Below are positions 33,925-44,096 of a stretch of 64,000 nucleotides of DNA, piece by piece (positions within the stretch are counted from its first letter, which is position 1; each line of letters begins with the position of its first letter). The stretch covers positions 1 to 64,000 of the forward strand of contig JBGFRC010000001.1 in assembly GCA_041695325.1 (NCBI GenBank). The letters run 5' to 3'. The notes under the pieces are model-generated. The model had not been told where the DNA came from. It did no database searches and saw nothing but the letters and a program-made list of their open reading frames with translations. A program made the translations under genes and the position numbers. This DNA is from SURF-13 sp041695325 (GTDB lineage Bacteria > Pseudomonadota > Gammaproteobacteria > SURF-13).

Positions 33925-34572
33925 TTATAAGCCGCTCTTCTTCCAGTCGGCCAGGAACTGCTCCAGGCCGAGGGTGGTGAGCGGGTGTTGGTACATCTGC
34001 TCCAGCACCTTGAACGGCAGGGTGGTGACGTGCGCGCCGATGCGCGCGGCTTCGATTACGTGGGTGACGTGGCGGATAGAGGCCACCAGCACCTGTGTCT
34101 TCCATTCGTAATTGCGGTAAATGTCCACGATTTCCCCGATGAGCTTCATGCCGTGCTCGCCGACGTCATCCATTCTGCCCACAAAGGGTGACACAAACGC
34201 CGCTCCCGCCTTGGCGGCGAGGATGGCCTGCGCGGCGGAAAAGCACAAGGTGGCGTTGACCATCACACCCTCCTTGCTCAACACCGAGCAGGCGCGCATG
34301 CCGTCAGGCGTGAGCGGGAGTTTGACCGCGACGTTGGGCGCGATTTTGGCCAGCTCGCGGCCTTGTTTCAACATCCCCTCGTAATCCGTTGCCACCACTT
34401 CAGCGCTGACCGGGCCTTGCACCATCTCGCAGATCATCGCAATCTGCTTATGAAAGCTGATACCGGTTTCCTTGGCTAGCAGCGATGGATTGGTGGTCAC
34501 ACCGTCAGCCATGCCCAGTTCCACGGCCTTGCGAATATCCTCCAGATGTCCCGTGTCTATAAAAAATTTCAT
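33925..34572 (-). CDS. tal: Transaldolase, FSA/TalC family
   Basis: A compact (215-residue) class I aldolase of the fructose-6-phosphate aldolase/TalC subfamily; in central metabolism it exchanges C3 units in the pentose phosphate pathway. FFIDTGHLEDIRKA starts the barrel, GVTTNPSLLAKE is the signature, the Schiff-base Lys is in VAVKLPLT, and AGAAFVSPFVGRMDD follows. Start at the ATG at 34572; a GTG directly before is possible. Divergent from icd. Transaldolase versus F6P aldolase activity cannot be read from sequence. Confidence 0.95.
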   Translation of the reverse strand: MKFFIDTGHLEDIRKAVELGMADGVTTNPSLLAKETGISFHKQIAMICEMVQGPVSAEVVATDYEGMLKQGRELAKIAPNVAVKLPLTPDGMRACSVLSKEGVMVNATLCFSAAQAILAAKAGAAFVSPFVGRMDDVGEHGMKLIGEIVDIYRNYEWKTQVLVASIRHVTHVIEAARIGAHVTTLPFKVLEQMYQHPLTTLGLEQFLADWKKSGL

Positions 34573-34667
34573 CACCGCCCCCTGCCTCCAGGCGTTACAC
34601 AGTCAAGCTTCATGCTTAAAGCCAAATGATGTTAGAATTCCGCGTTTGTCAGCGCCATGGAGTATGC

Positions 34668-35921
<1,254 letters not shown>

Positions 35922-35928
35922 ACAGCCC

Positions 35929-36024
35929 ATGACTCTGCCGCACCGCAAATATCTGCTGATTCTCGCTGCACTGTCCAAACCGCTCGGCGAAGACGAAATC
36001 GCCCGCCTGTGGCGGGAGCGGTAA
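35929..36024 (+). CDS. 31-residue hypothetical protein
   Basis: A short frame after icd (MTLPHRKYLLILAALSKPLG and an Arg/Glu-rich end). It has a start 5 bases after the icd stop and no strong ribosome site. It may be read by coupling from icd or be chance; no family recognised. Confidence 0.25.
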   Translation: MTLPHRKYLLILAALSKPLGEDEIARLWRER

Positions 36025-36028
36025 GCCC

Positions 36029-36367
36029 TTATGCGCGCAGCAACGCTTCTATTTTGGCTGCGCAGATAAAGTCGTTTTCCGACAAACCCTTGATGGCGTG
36101 CGTGGTAAAGCGCACGCGGCATTTGTTGTAGCTCACTTCCAGATCGGGATGATGGTCTTCCTGATGCGCGATCCAGGCCAAGGCGTTGACAAAGGCCATG
36201 GTCTGATAATGGTTTTTGAATTGGAAGGTGCGGCTGATTTCAGTGGCGGTCTCATTCAGCTCCCAGCCGCTGATTTGATTCAGCAGGTCGCGCGCCTGCG
36301 CGGCGCTGAGCGGCTGGGTTCCGCCTTCGCAGACCTTGCAGTGTTTGTTTAGCAGACCGGTTGTCAT
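36029..36367 (-). CDS. phhB: Pterin-4a-carbinolamine dehydratase
   Basis: Recycles the pterin cofactor of aromatic amino-acid hydroxylases; also a DCoH-like moonlighting family. WELNETATEISRTFQFKNHYQ and HQEDHHPDLEVSYNKCRV carry the active-site His residues, and KGLSENDF ends the fold. I use the ATG at 36367, behind GGAGGAAG. 112 residues. No phenylalanine hydroxylase gene is nearby. Confidence 0.94.
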   Translation of the reverse strand: MTTGLLNKHCKVCEGGTQPLSAAQARDLLNQISGWELNETATEISRTFQFKNHYQTMAFVNALAWIAHQEDHHPDLEVSYNKCRVRFTTHAIKGLSENDFICAAKIEALLRA

Positions 36368-36418
36368 AGCTTCCTCCACCCTCTCCCCGGCTCCGTCCCT
36401 GCGAGGGGGAGGGAGAAA

Positions 36419-36703
36419 TTACTTGAACTTGTAGAACGTCCGGTTGAGATACGCGGTCACGTCCTCGATTTGCTCGTCCGTCCATTTCAGGCGCGCGTTC
36501 GTTTCGCAGAAGCGCACGCGCTTTTTCAAGGCGTCCAGCGAGTGGATGATGCGGTTGGACCGCATATGCACCGAGGTGTCGTGACAACCCATGCAGTTCG
36601 CTTGATACAGCGCCTCGCCGCGCTTGGCATCGGCGGCCTGGAGCGCGCCGCTGCCCAGCATGAGCACGGCGCTGAGCATGATTAAATTCATTGACCGCTT
36701 CAT
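36419..36703 (-). CDS. Small monoheme cytochrome c
   Basis: A 94-residue periplasmic electron carrier: signal peptide MKRSMNLIMLSAVLMLGSGA, heme-binding CMGCH near residues 37-41, and a late Met/Tyr-rich end (YLNRTFYKF) without an evident Met axial ligand motif except near the N-terminal part. The ATG at 36703 has GGAGA upstream. Donor and acceptor are unknown. Confidence 0.85.
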   Translation of the reverse strand: MKRSMNLIMLSAVLMLGSGALQAADAKRGEALYQANCMGCHDTSVHMRSNRIIHSLDALKKRVRFCETNARLKWTDEQIEDVTAYLNRTFYKFK

Positions 36704-36717
36704 GGTTGATCTCCGTA

Positions 36718-37965
36718 TCATCCCCTGACCTTCGCCAACAAATGACTCACCCTCGCCGGCGCGGGCGGATGCGAGTCATGGAACGCGGAGTATACCGGAT
36801 CGGGGGTGAGCGTGTTGGCGTTTTCCTTATACAGCTTGACCAGCGCCTCGGCCAGGGCGCGCGCATCGCTCTGCTCGGCGGCGAAGTCGTCGGCCTCGAA
36901 TTCATCCCTGCGCGAAAGCCAGGCGAATGCCGGCTGCAAGAACAGGCTGAACACGGGCGCGACCAGCAGGAACAAGACCAGCGCGGTGTACAGCGACGGT
37001 TGTTGCACACCGAGGCCGGTGTAAAACCAGGGTTGATTGATCAGCCAGCCGAGCAGCGCCAGGCCGGCCAGACTGAAGACCAGGCCCTGGAACAGGCGTT
37101 TTTGCACGTGCCTGCGCTTGAAGTGCCCCAGCTCATGCGCCAGCACCGCCTCGATCTCGGCGGGCTGCAGCTGGCTCATCAGGGTGTCGAAAAACACGAT
37201 GCGTTTGTTGGTTCCCAAACCGGTGAAATAGGCGTTACCGTGTCCACTGCGGCGCGAACCGTCCATGACGAAGATGCCGTTGCTGGTGAAGCCGCACTTT
37301 TGCAGCAGGATCTGGATACGCTGGCGCAAGGCCTCGTCCGTCAAGGGGCTGAATTTGTTGAACAGCGGCGCAATGAAGGCGGGATAGGCCCACATCATGA
37401 GCAGGCCGAAACCCGCCCACACCAGCCAGACATACAGCCACCATAATCCGCCCGTCGTTTGCATCAGCCACAGCACCAGCGCGCTGAGCGGCGCACCCAG
37501 GGCAAGCAACAGCAGCGCCTGCTTGCCCAGATCGGCGGCGAACAGGCGCGGCGTAGTGCGATTGAAGCCGAAGCGTTGTTCGATGACAAAGGTGCGGTAG
37601 AAGGAGAACGGCAAATCCAACAGCGCCATAATGGCCACGGTGCTGAGAGTAAAGGCGACACCGGTCGCCAACTGCCCCCAGGCCAGCGCGCGCCAGAGCT
37701 GGTCGAGCATGTTCAGCCCTCCGCCCAGCGTCCACAGGCCGAGCCACAGCGCTCCTGCCGCCAACTCGACCTCGGCCAGGCGCAGCTTGGCCGCGGTGTA
37801 GTCGGCGGCCTTGTGGTGGGCTTCCAGGGGGATCTGCGCGCGGAAGGCTTCCGGCACTTCGGCGCGGTGCGCCAGGACGTGGGCACGCTGGCGGCGTATG
37901 AGCCAAAGCTGCAGAACCCATCCCGCCGTCAACGCCAACACGAAAATCCAGGAAAAGGTATTCAT
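36718..37965 (-). CDS. M48 family (Ste24-like) membrane metalloprotease
   Basis: A 415-residue integral membrane zinc protease. The zinc motif HELGH is in VLAHELGHFKRRH, the third ligand is in EFEADDFAAEQ, and around seven membrane helices flank it. FSFYRTFVIEQRFGFNRTTP and GHGNAYFTGLGTNKRIVFFDTL are Ste24/CAAX-protease-type signatures. The ATG at 37965 gives the usual N-terminus; further upstream in-frame codons antisense to orn are not conserved. Divergent from orn. Confidence 0.93.
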   Translation of the reverse strand: MNTFSWIFVLALTAGWVLQLWLIRRQRAHVLAHRAEVPEAFRAQIPLEAHHKAADYTAAKLRLAEVELAAGALWLGLWTLGGGLNMLDQLWRALAWGQLATGVAFTLSTVAIMALLDLPFSFYRTFVIEQRFGFNRTTPRLFAADLGKQALLLLALGAPLSALVLWLMQTTGGLWWLYVWLVWAGFGLLMMWAYPAFIAPLFNKFSPLTDEALRQRIQILLQKCGFTSNGIFVMDGSRRSGHGNAYFTGLGTNKRIVFFDTLMSQLQPAEIEAVLAHELGHFKRRHVQKRLFQGLVFSLAGLALLGWLINQPWFYTGLGVQQPSLYTALVLFLLVAPVFSLFLQPAFAWLSRRDEFEADDFAAEQSDARALAEALVKLYKENANTLTPDPVYSAFHDSHPPAPARVSHLLAKVRG

Positions 37966-38047
37966 GGGCACATCAGAGTTCGAGCGGCTCAGCATAGCCT
38001 TTGATACAATGCCCTGCAAGTGGCGGTCTGAATAACAAGGAAAACTC

Positions 38048-38605
38048 ATGGCGCAAAACCCCAATAATCTGATCTGGATAGACCTGGAGATGACCGGACT
38101 CAACACCGATAGCGACCGCATCATTGAAATCGCCACCGTGGTCACCGACAATGGCCTGAATGTCATCGAGGAGGGGCCGGTGTTCGCCATCCACCAAAGC
38201 GAGGAGGTGCTCGCCGCCATGGATGACTGGAATACGCAGCAGCACAATCAGTCCGGGCTGGTGGCGCGCGTGCGCGCCAGCCGGGTCAATGAAATAGAGG
38301 CCGAGCAAAGGACGCTGGAATTCCTGCAAAGGCACGTGCCGCGCAACAAATCTCCCATGTGCGGCAACAGCATCTGTCAGGACCGGCGCTTTTTGTACCG
38401 CGCCATGCCGGACCTGGAAAAATATTTTCACTACCGCAATCTGGACGTGAGCACGGTAAAGGAGCTGGCGCGGCGCTGGGCGCCCGCGCTCGCCGACGGC
38501 TTCGTGAAAACCCCGGCGCATCTTGCGTTGGAGGACATCTACGACTCGATCCGGGAGCTTAAACATTACCGCGATCTGCTCTTCAAGCTCCCGGGAGTGC
38601 CGTAA
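38048..38605 (+). CDS. orn: Oligoribonuclease
   Basis: 3'-5' exonuclease finishing degradation of 2-5-mer RNAs and pGpG. DEDDh residues appear in IWIDLEMTGLN, GNSICQDRRFL and later HLALEDIYDSI. 185 residues, standard. AAGGAAAA lies before the ATG. Confidence 0.97.
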   Translation: MAQNPNNLIWIDLEMTGLNTDSDRIIEIATVVTDNGLNVIEEGPVFAIHQSEEVLAAMDDWNTQQHNQSGLVARVRASRVNEIEAEQRTLEFLQRHVPRNKSPMCGNSICQDRRFLYRAMPDLEKYFHYRNLDVSTVKELARRWAPALADGFVKTPAHLALEDIYDSIRELKHYRDLLFKLPGVP

Positions 38606-38637
38606 TAATTCATCTCGGCCAAGAGGTGAACCGGCAA

Positions 38638-39627
38638 ATGGACCAACCCCTGCGCGTCCTGTTTGGCGGCGATGTCATGCTGGGACGCATCGTGGCGCAA
38701 TACCTCGGGGCGCACGGCGCGGATTATCCTCTCGGCGGGATCGCCGCGCGCATGAGCGCGGCGGACGTGACCGTGGTCAATCTGGAGTGCGCCATCACCT
38801 CCTCCACCCAGCCGTGGCGCGGCGCGCCCAAGGCCTTTTATTTCGGCGCTCCGCCGGAGGCGGCGCAGTCCCTGGAAAATGCCGGCGTTGATCTGGTGAG
38901 CCTGGCCAATAATCACGCCCTGGATTTCGACAGCGAGGGTCTGCTGGATACGCTGCGTCATTTGGATGAACGCGGCATTGCCCATGCCGGGGCCGGCCTG
39001 AACATGCACGCGGCCTGCTCCCCGGCCTTCGTTGAACGCGAGGGCGTCAAGTTCGGCATGGCGGCCTACTGTGACCATCAGGAAGACTTCGCCGCCGGAG
39101 ACCATCAGCCGGGCATCGCCTATCTGGACCTCGCGGACGAACAACGGGCGCTGGCGGAGATAGGCAAAGCGTGCAACACGCTGCGCGATAACGGCGCGCA
39201 CTGGCCCATTTTGTCGCTGCACTGGGGTTCGAACTGGGCGGAGCGCCCTTCAAGCCATTTCGTAAAACTGGCCCGCGCCGCCATAGACATGGGCTATGGT
39301 GTTATCTTCGGCCACAGCGCTCACCTGTTTCAGGGCATCGAGATTTACCGCGGCCGTCCGATCCTCTACGCCGCGGGCGACCTGGTGGACGATTATTATG
39401 TGGACCCCGATTTTCGCAACGACCACCAACTGCTGTTCGAACTGGAGCTCACGCGCGCCTCGCTCCTGCGCATCAACCTGTATCCGGTCTTTATCGGCGA
39501 GTGCCGCACCGAATTCGCCGCCGGAAAGCAGTTTGACTACATCGCCCGGCGCATGACGCGCCTGTGCGCGGAGCTGGGCACGGAGGTGCGGCGCGCGGAG
39601 CATGCACTCTGGATCAACTGCGCCTGA
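38638..39627 (+). CDS. CapA-type (poly-gamma-glutamate synthesis) phosphoesterase-like protein
   Basis: A 329-residue metallophosphatase-fold protein of the CapA/PgsA family: FGGDVMLGR, VVNLECAI, LANNHALDFDSEGL, LSLHWGSNW, GHSAHLFQGIE and AAGDLVDDY trace the metal-binding loops. I prefer the ATG at 38638 with AAGAGG upstream; a GTG at 38626 is an alternative. No signal peptide and no ligase genes nearby, so a role in capsule is doubtful; function unknown. Confidence 0.88.
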   Translation: MDQPLRVLFGGDVMLGRIVAQYLGAHGADYPLGGIAARMSAADVTVVNLECAITSSTQPWRGAPKAFYFGAPPEAAQSLENAGVDLVSLANNHALDFDSEGLLDTLRHLDERGIAHAGAGLNMHAACSPAFVEREGVKFGMAAYCDHQEDFAAGDHQPGIAYLDLADEQRALAEIGKACNTLRDNGAHWPILSLHWGSNWAERPSSHFVKLARAAIDMGYGVIFGHSAHLFQGIEIYRGRPILYAAGDLVDDYYVDPDFRNDHQLLFELELTRASLLRINLYPVFIGECRTEFAAGKQFDYIARRMTRLCAELGTEVRRAEHALWINCA

Positions 39628-39635
39628 AAGCGGGC

Positions 39636-40184
39636 CTAGCCGGCCAGACGGTGTTTGCCGATGCTCACCATTTTTGCCTGCGGCCCCTCCTCGCCCTGCT
39701 CTTCGAGGTACAGCACCTCGGCGCCGATCCGCAGGTGATCAAACGGCGGATGCACCACGCTGTTGCGATGAAAATAAATCTGCTCGCCGTCCAGCGTTTC
39801 GATGAAACCGTAGCCTTCGTCCGGGAACAGTTTGACGATGCGTCCGTGGAGATGTTCCTCATGCGTCTTCACGTCGCCGCGCTGCTGCCGCGCGTAATCC
39901 TCCAGCTGGCGGCCCGCGGCGTTAAACGCGTCGCGCAACGCCACGTACACGTCCTCATCCGGCTGGCGATTCACCGCGATCTCACCCCCCGGCACGGTGA
40001 TATCAATGCGCACATTGTAGAGCTTGCCCTGATGATGATGTTTCTGGGGCATGTCCACCACCACCCGGCAACCCATGATGCGGTCATAAAACGATTCCAG
40101 CTTTTTCACCTTTTGCCGGATGCGCGCTTCCACGGCCGGAGAAGGGGGCATGTCACGAAAGGTAATTTGCAACGGAATCTGCAT
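39636..40184 (-). CDS. HPF/RaiA ribosome-binding domain fused to a cold-shock domain
   Basis: 182 residues. Residues 1-105 resemble ribosome hibernation factors (LQITFRDMPPSPAVEARIRQ, RVVVDMPQKHHHQGKLYNVRIDI). Residues 112-182 are a cold-shock/OB domain (GRIVKLFPDEGYGFIETLDG, with RNP-like GYGFI and IYFHRNSV). AAGGAGT stands before the ATG. The fusion could stop translation while holding RNA; that is inference. Convergent with the CapA-like gene. Confidence 0.85.
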   Translation of the reverse strand: MQIPLQITFRDMPPSPAVEARIRQKVKKLESFYDRIMGCRVVVDMPQKHHHQGKLYNVRIDITVPGGEIAVNRQPDEDVYVALRDAFNAAGRQLEDYARQQRGDVKTHEEHLHGRIVKLFPDEGYGFIETLDGEQIYFHRNSVVHPPFDHLRIGAEVLYLEEQGEEGPQAKMVSIGKHRLAG

Positions 40185-40288
40185 GACGTCACTCCTTGTC
40201 TTTTGACGTTTCCACTGTAAGGTAAAAAAACGTCGTCAATCTTTGATCTGGCGCAAGGTTTTCACCCGCATGCTTTTTAAAATCCACT

Positions 40289-41320
40289 ATGCATGAAATT
40301 GACGGCTCTTACGGAGAAGGCGGAGGGCAACTGGTGCGCACGGCGGTGGCGCTCTCCGCCATGACCGGCCGCGCAATCGCGCTGCGCAATGTCCGCGCGC
40401 GGCGTCCCAAGCCGGGGCTCGCCGCCCAGCACCTCACCGCGGTGCGCGCGGCAGCGGCCCTGTGCCGGGCGGAGATCACCGGCCTGGAATTAGGCGCGCG
40501 CGAGTTCACCTTCCGCCCCGGCAGGCCGCAAGGCGGATACTATGATTTCAACGTGGGTACGGCGGGGAGCGTGGTTCTGGTTTTACAGGCGGCGCTGCCG
40601 GCCGCGTTTGCCTGCGGGGAGCCGATACACCTGCGTCTTGCCGGTGGCACCGACGTCAAGGCCGCGCCGCCTCTGGATTATTTCCGTTACGTGCTGTTGC
40701 CGCTGCTCTCCAGGATGGGGTTGCCCGTGAACGTCACCGTGCTGCGCCGCGGCTACTACCCGCGCGGCGGCGGCGTGATCGAGGTGTCGCTGTCGCCGGT
40801 GGGGCAACTGCATCCACTCCATCTGGACACATTGGGAGCCGTGCAGGAGATCGAGGGCATCATCCACACCGCCAATCTGGCGGACCATGTCGCGGAGCGT
40901 ATGCGGCAAGCGGCGCTGCGCAGGCTCGAGGGTTTTGCCAACGCGCGCATAGACTGCCGGCGGCTGAGCCGCAGCGAGGCCATAGGACACGGCGGCGCCA
41001 TCGTGCTCTGGGCGCGCACGCAGCACGCGCTGCTGGGCGCGGCTTCCACCGCGGAACGCGGCGTGCCCGCGGAGCGCATCGGGGAGGAAGCGGCCCAGGC
41101 CCTGGATGATGAAATCCGCGCCGGCGCGACGATGGATATCCACGCCTCCGACCAACTGCTGATCTATCTCGCGCTGGCGCAGGGCGCGTCGCGCCTGCTG
41201 CTGCGCCGACTCACCTCCCACGCCCAAACCACGCTGTGGCTGCTGCGGCAATTTCTGCCGCTGCGTTTCCAAACCACCCCAAGGGGAGAGCTGACGTGCC
41301 TGGACATCATCCCGCGCTGA
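40289..41320 (+). CDS. rtcA: RNA 3'-terminal phosphate cyclase
   Basis: Converts RNA 3'-phosphate to a 2',3'-cyclic phosphate with ATP. GEGGGQLVRTAVALSAMTGR starts the protein, LAGGTDVKAAPPLDYFRYV and PRGGGVIEVSL follow, and the late DIHASDQLLIYLALAQG holds the adenylylated His. 343 residues. rtcB and archease are nearby (49-52 kb) but on the other strand and not adjacent. Confidence 0.95.
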   Translation: MHEIDGSYGEGGGQLVRTAVALSAMTGRAIALRNVRARRPKPGLAAQHLTAVRAAAALCRAEITGLELGAREFTFRPGRPQGGYYDFNVGTAGSVVLVLQAALPAAFACGEPIHLRLAGGTDVKAAPPLDYFRYVLLPLLSRMGLPVNVTVLRRGYYPRGGGVIEVSLSPVGQLHPLHLDTLGAVQEIEGIIHTANLADHVAERMRQAALRRLEGFANARIDCRRLSRSEAIGHGGAIVLWARTQHALLGAASTAERGVPAERIGEEAAQALDDEIRAGATMDIHASDQLLIYLALAQGASRLLLRRLTSHAQTTLWLLRQFLPLRFQTTPRGELTCLDIIPR

Positions 41321-41382
41321 TTGCCAATCCAGTCCAGCCCCACTACAATACACCCGACAGTCACCCGTGTACGGACATAGCC

Positions 41383-41457
41383 ATGCCTGGTGCACCGCAA
41401 ATCCGTTTGTTCCACGCCTTCCTGTGCGACGTGCTTGAAATGCAAAGGCAACCATGA
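41383..41457 (+). CDS. Possible 24-residue leader peptide of the CFA-type gene
   Basis: A short frame MPGAPQIRLFHAFLCDVLEM and four further residues, whose TGA overlaps the ATG of the next gene (ATGA). The overlap suggests translational coupling, but there is no strong ribosome site and no homologue I know. Confidence 0.25.
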   Translation: MPGAPQIRLFHAFLCDVLEMQRQP

Positions 41458-42737
41458 AGAAAAGCAAGGCGATGGCGATTAACCCTGTAACGGGCGGCGT
41501 TCCGGCCTGCGAGCCTGGCCGCCGGCACTCACACTCCACCCCGCTGGAACGCTGGCTGGCGGCCAAACTGTTGACGCTGGCTGGCAACCCGCCCTTGCGT
41601 TTGGCGCTGTGGGATGGCGAGGCAATCACCAAGTCCGCCGCGCCCATTCTAGCCAGCATGTGCATCCGCCGCCGCGCGGCGCTTTATAAGCTGTTCATCA
41701 ATCCCAATCTCCATTTCGGCGATCTCTACACGGCAGGCGCTATCGAGGTGGATGGAAACCTGGTCGAGTTCCTGGAGACCGTCTATCGCGCGTCGGCTGC
41801 AAGGTTTCCCTTCCTCAGGAAAATTCAGACATCGCTGTTCAACCGCCCGCGCTCCAACACGCTGTCCGGTTCGTCCACCAACATTCATCACCACTATGAT
41901 CTGAGCAACGAATTTTATGAACTGTGGCTGGACGAGGAGATGCAGTATACCTGCGCCTATTTTCCTTCTCCCGCCATGACGCTGGAGCAGGCGCAATTCG
42001 CCAAGATGGATCACGTCTGCCGCAAACTACGCCTCAAGCCCGGCGAGCGCGTGGTGGAAGCCGGCTGCGGCTGGGGAGGGCTGGCGCGCCACATGGCGCG
42101 CCACTATGGGGTATTGGTGCGCTCCTACAACATTTCCAAGGAACAGGTCCGCTACGCGCGCGAGCGCGCCAAGGCCGAGGGCGTGAGCGGAGTCGAATAT
42201 ATCGAGGACGATTACCGCAACATCTCCGGCACCTACGACGCCTTCGTGTCGGTGGGCATGCTGGAGCACGTCGGTCTGGATCATTACCGTAAACTGGGAG
42301 ACGTGATTCACCGCTCGCTCACGGAACACGGGCGCGGCTTGATCCACTCCATCGGACGTAACCACCCGGAATTGATGAACGCCTGGATTGAGAAACGCAT
42401 CTTCCCCGGCGCCTATCCACCCTGCTTAAGCGAAATGATGAACATTTTCGAGCCGCGCGACTTTTCCGTGCTCGACGTGGAAAACCTGCGTTTGCATTAC
42501 GCCAGGACGCTTGAGCATTGGCTGCTGCGTTTCGAGCAGCATGCCGCGGCGGTGGAAAACATGTTCGACGCGAATTTCGTGCGCGCCTGGCGGCTTTATC
42601 TCGCCGGCTCGCTGGCCGCCTTCCATACCGGCTGCCTGCAACTTTTCCAGGTGGTCTTTACGCGCGGCGCCAACAATCAAATCCCCTGGTCGCGCGCCCA
42701 TCTTTACGAAACCGGCCAGCGCGCCCACGCCGTGTGA
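41454..42737 (+). CDS. Cyclopropane-fatty-acyl-phospholipid synthase family methyltransferase
   Basis: An SAM-dependent enzyme of 427 residues that adds a methylene or methyl group to unsaturated acyl chains of phospholipids. The N-terminal domain is followed by HYDLSNEFYELWLDEEM, YTCAYFPSP, the SAM-binding EAGCGWGGLARHMARHYG and FVSVGMLEHVG. It stands with a flavoprotein gene 18 bases downstream. Whether the product is a ring or a methyl branch is open. Confidence 0.9.
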   Translation: MKKSKAMAINPVTGGVPACEPGRRHSHSTPLERWLAAKLLTLAGNPPLRLALWDGEAITKSAAPILASMCIRRRAALYKLFINPNLHFGDLYTAGAIEVDGNLVEFLETVYRASAARFPFLRKIQTSLFNRPRSNTLSGSSTNIHHHYDLSNEFYELWLDEEMQYTCAYFPSPAMTLEQAQFAKMDHVCRKLRLKPGERVVEAGCGWGGLARHMARHYGVLVRSYNISKEQVRYARERAKAEGVSGVEYIEDDYRNISGTYDAFVSVGMLEHVGLDHYRKLGDVIHRSLTEHGRGLIHSIGRNHPELMNAWIEKRIFPGAYPPCLSEMMNIFEPRDFSVLDVENLRLHYARTLEHWLLRFEQHAAAVENMFDANFVRAWRLYLAGSLAAFHTGCLQLFQVVFTRGANNQIPWSRAHLYETGQRAHAV

Positions 42738-42755
42738 AGCATTCATCGTCCCCTC

Positions 42756-43874
42756 ATGGAACGCTGTGACGCAGCCATCATAGGCGGCGGGCCGGGCGGC
42801 TCCAGCGCGGCGTGGAAGCTCAAACGCGCGGGTCTCGAGGTCGTGGTGCTGGACAAAAAAACCTTCCCGCGCGACAAGGTGTGCGCGGGCTGGATCACGC
42901 CCAAGGTGGTGGACGCGCTGGAGCTCGATCTGGATGATTATCGCGCAAGCCGCGTGTTGCAAGCCTTCACCGGCTTTCGCACCGGCTGTCTGGGACAGGA
43001 CCAGGTTGAAACGACCTACGGCGAGCCGGTGAGTTACGGCATACGCCGCTGCGAATTCGACCACTATCTGCTGCAGCGCTCAGGCGCGCGGCTCAGGCTC
43101 GGCGAGGCGTTGCAATCACTGCGGCGCGAGAACGGCGAATGGATCATCAACGAATCATTGCGCGCGCCGTTGCTGATCGGCGCGGGCGGGCACTTTTGTC
43201 CGGTGGCGCGCCGCCTGGGCGCCAGGCTGGGCGGCACCGAATCCGTGGTCGCCGCGCAGGAAGTTGAGTTCGCCATGAACGAGCGCCAGATGCAAGAGTG
43301 CCGCGTGGCGCAGGAAACGCCGGAATTATTTTTCTGCTCCGACCTCAAGGGCTACGGCTGGGCGGTGCGCAAGGGAAATTATCTCAATATCGGCCTGGGG
43401 CGCGAGGACAATCACAAACTGGCCGCGCACGTGGAAGCGTTTTGCGCGCTCCTTAAGCAACGGGGCAAGATTCCGCACGACATCCCGGCCCATTTCAACG
43501 GCCATGCCTATCTGCTGTACGCGCACACGCCCAGAAAAATCGTCGCGGACGGCGCGCTGCTCATCGGCGACGCCGCCGGGCTGGCCTACCCGCAGAGCGG
43601 CGAAGGCATACTACCCGCGATCGAATCCGCCCTGCTGGCCGCGGACGTCATCCTCGCCGCTCACGGCGACTACCGCTGCGACCAGTTGACGCCTTATGAA
43701 GAAAGGCTCGCGGCGCGCTTTGGCGCGCGCAAGGCCAAGACTCATGCCGGTGTCGTGGTCGAGAAGCTGAAGCAGGTGATGGGACGCAGGCTCCTCGCCA
43801 CACGCTGGTTCTCGCGTCACATCGTGCTGGAGCGGTGGTTCTTGCACAGCCATCTCCCCCCGCTTTACCCCTAG
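42756..43874 (+). CDS. Geranylgeranyl-reductase-like FAD oxidoreductase
   Basis: A 372-residue FAD-dependent enzyme. Dinucleotide-binding GGGPGGSSAAWKLKR is at 11-25, DKVCAGWITPKVVDAL carries the Cys-Ala-Gly loop of geranylgeranyl reductases, and GDAAGLAYPQSGEGILPAIESA is the late FAD motif. Such enzymes reduce isolated double bonds. Behind a CFA-type methyltransferase it may finish a lipid modification; that is inferred. Its 3' end runs into a hairpin-rich repeat. Confidence 0.88.
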   Translation: MERCDAAIIGGGPGGSSAAWKLKRAGLEVVVLDKKTFPRDKVCAGWITPKVVDALELDLDDYRASRVLQAFTGFRTGCLGQDQVETTYGEPVSYGIRRCEFDHYLLQRSGARLRLGEALQSLRRENGEWIINESLRAPLLIGAGGHFCPVARRLGARLGGTESVVAAQEVEFAMNERQMQECRVAQETPELFFCSDLKGYGWAVRKGNYLNIGLGREDNHKLAAHVEAFCALLKQRGKIPHDIPAHFNGHAYLLYAHTPRKIVADGALLIGDAAGLAYPQSGEGILPAIESALLAADVILAAHGDYRCDQLTPYEERLAARFGARKAKTHAGVVVEKLKQVMGRRLLATRWFSRHIVLERWFLHSHLPPLYP

Positions 43875-44080
43875 CAGGTTGTTTCGCAAAGCGAAAAGTG
43901 TCATTTTCGCTTTGCTTCGTTTTTCAAGCACATAAAGCGTGCTTGAAAAATGGCGGTGCCTGCGGCGCTCTCGCATCCTGCTTCGCTTGCAAGGCCAGGG
44001 CAAGCCATCCTTGGCTTGCCCGCTCGCAGCAGTGCTGCTCGCCCCTGCAACGCACGCAGGCTGTTTCTCAACAGCCTGCT
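43873..44080. repeat. Element C: hairpin-rich repeat, GGA loop on minus strand
   Basis: Outer inverted ends AGCAGGTTGTT (43873-43883) and AACAGCCTGCT (44070-44080). Inside: CAAAGCGAAAA/TTTTCGCTTTG, TTTTTCAAGCAC/GTGCTTGAAAAA-like pair, a 9-bp stem at 43998-44021 whose minus-strand loop is AAGGAT, and GCAGCA/TGCTGC. It fills the gap between the flavoprotein gene and pmtA, on the 3' side of both. Confidence 0.7.
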
Positions 44081-44096
44081 AGCAGGCAGTTCGACG

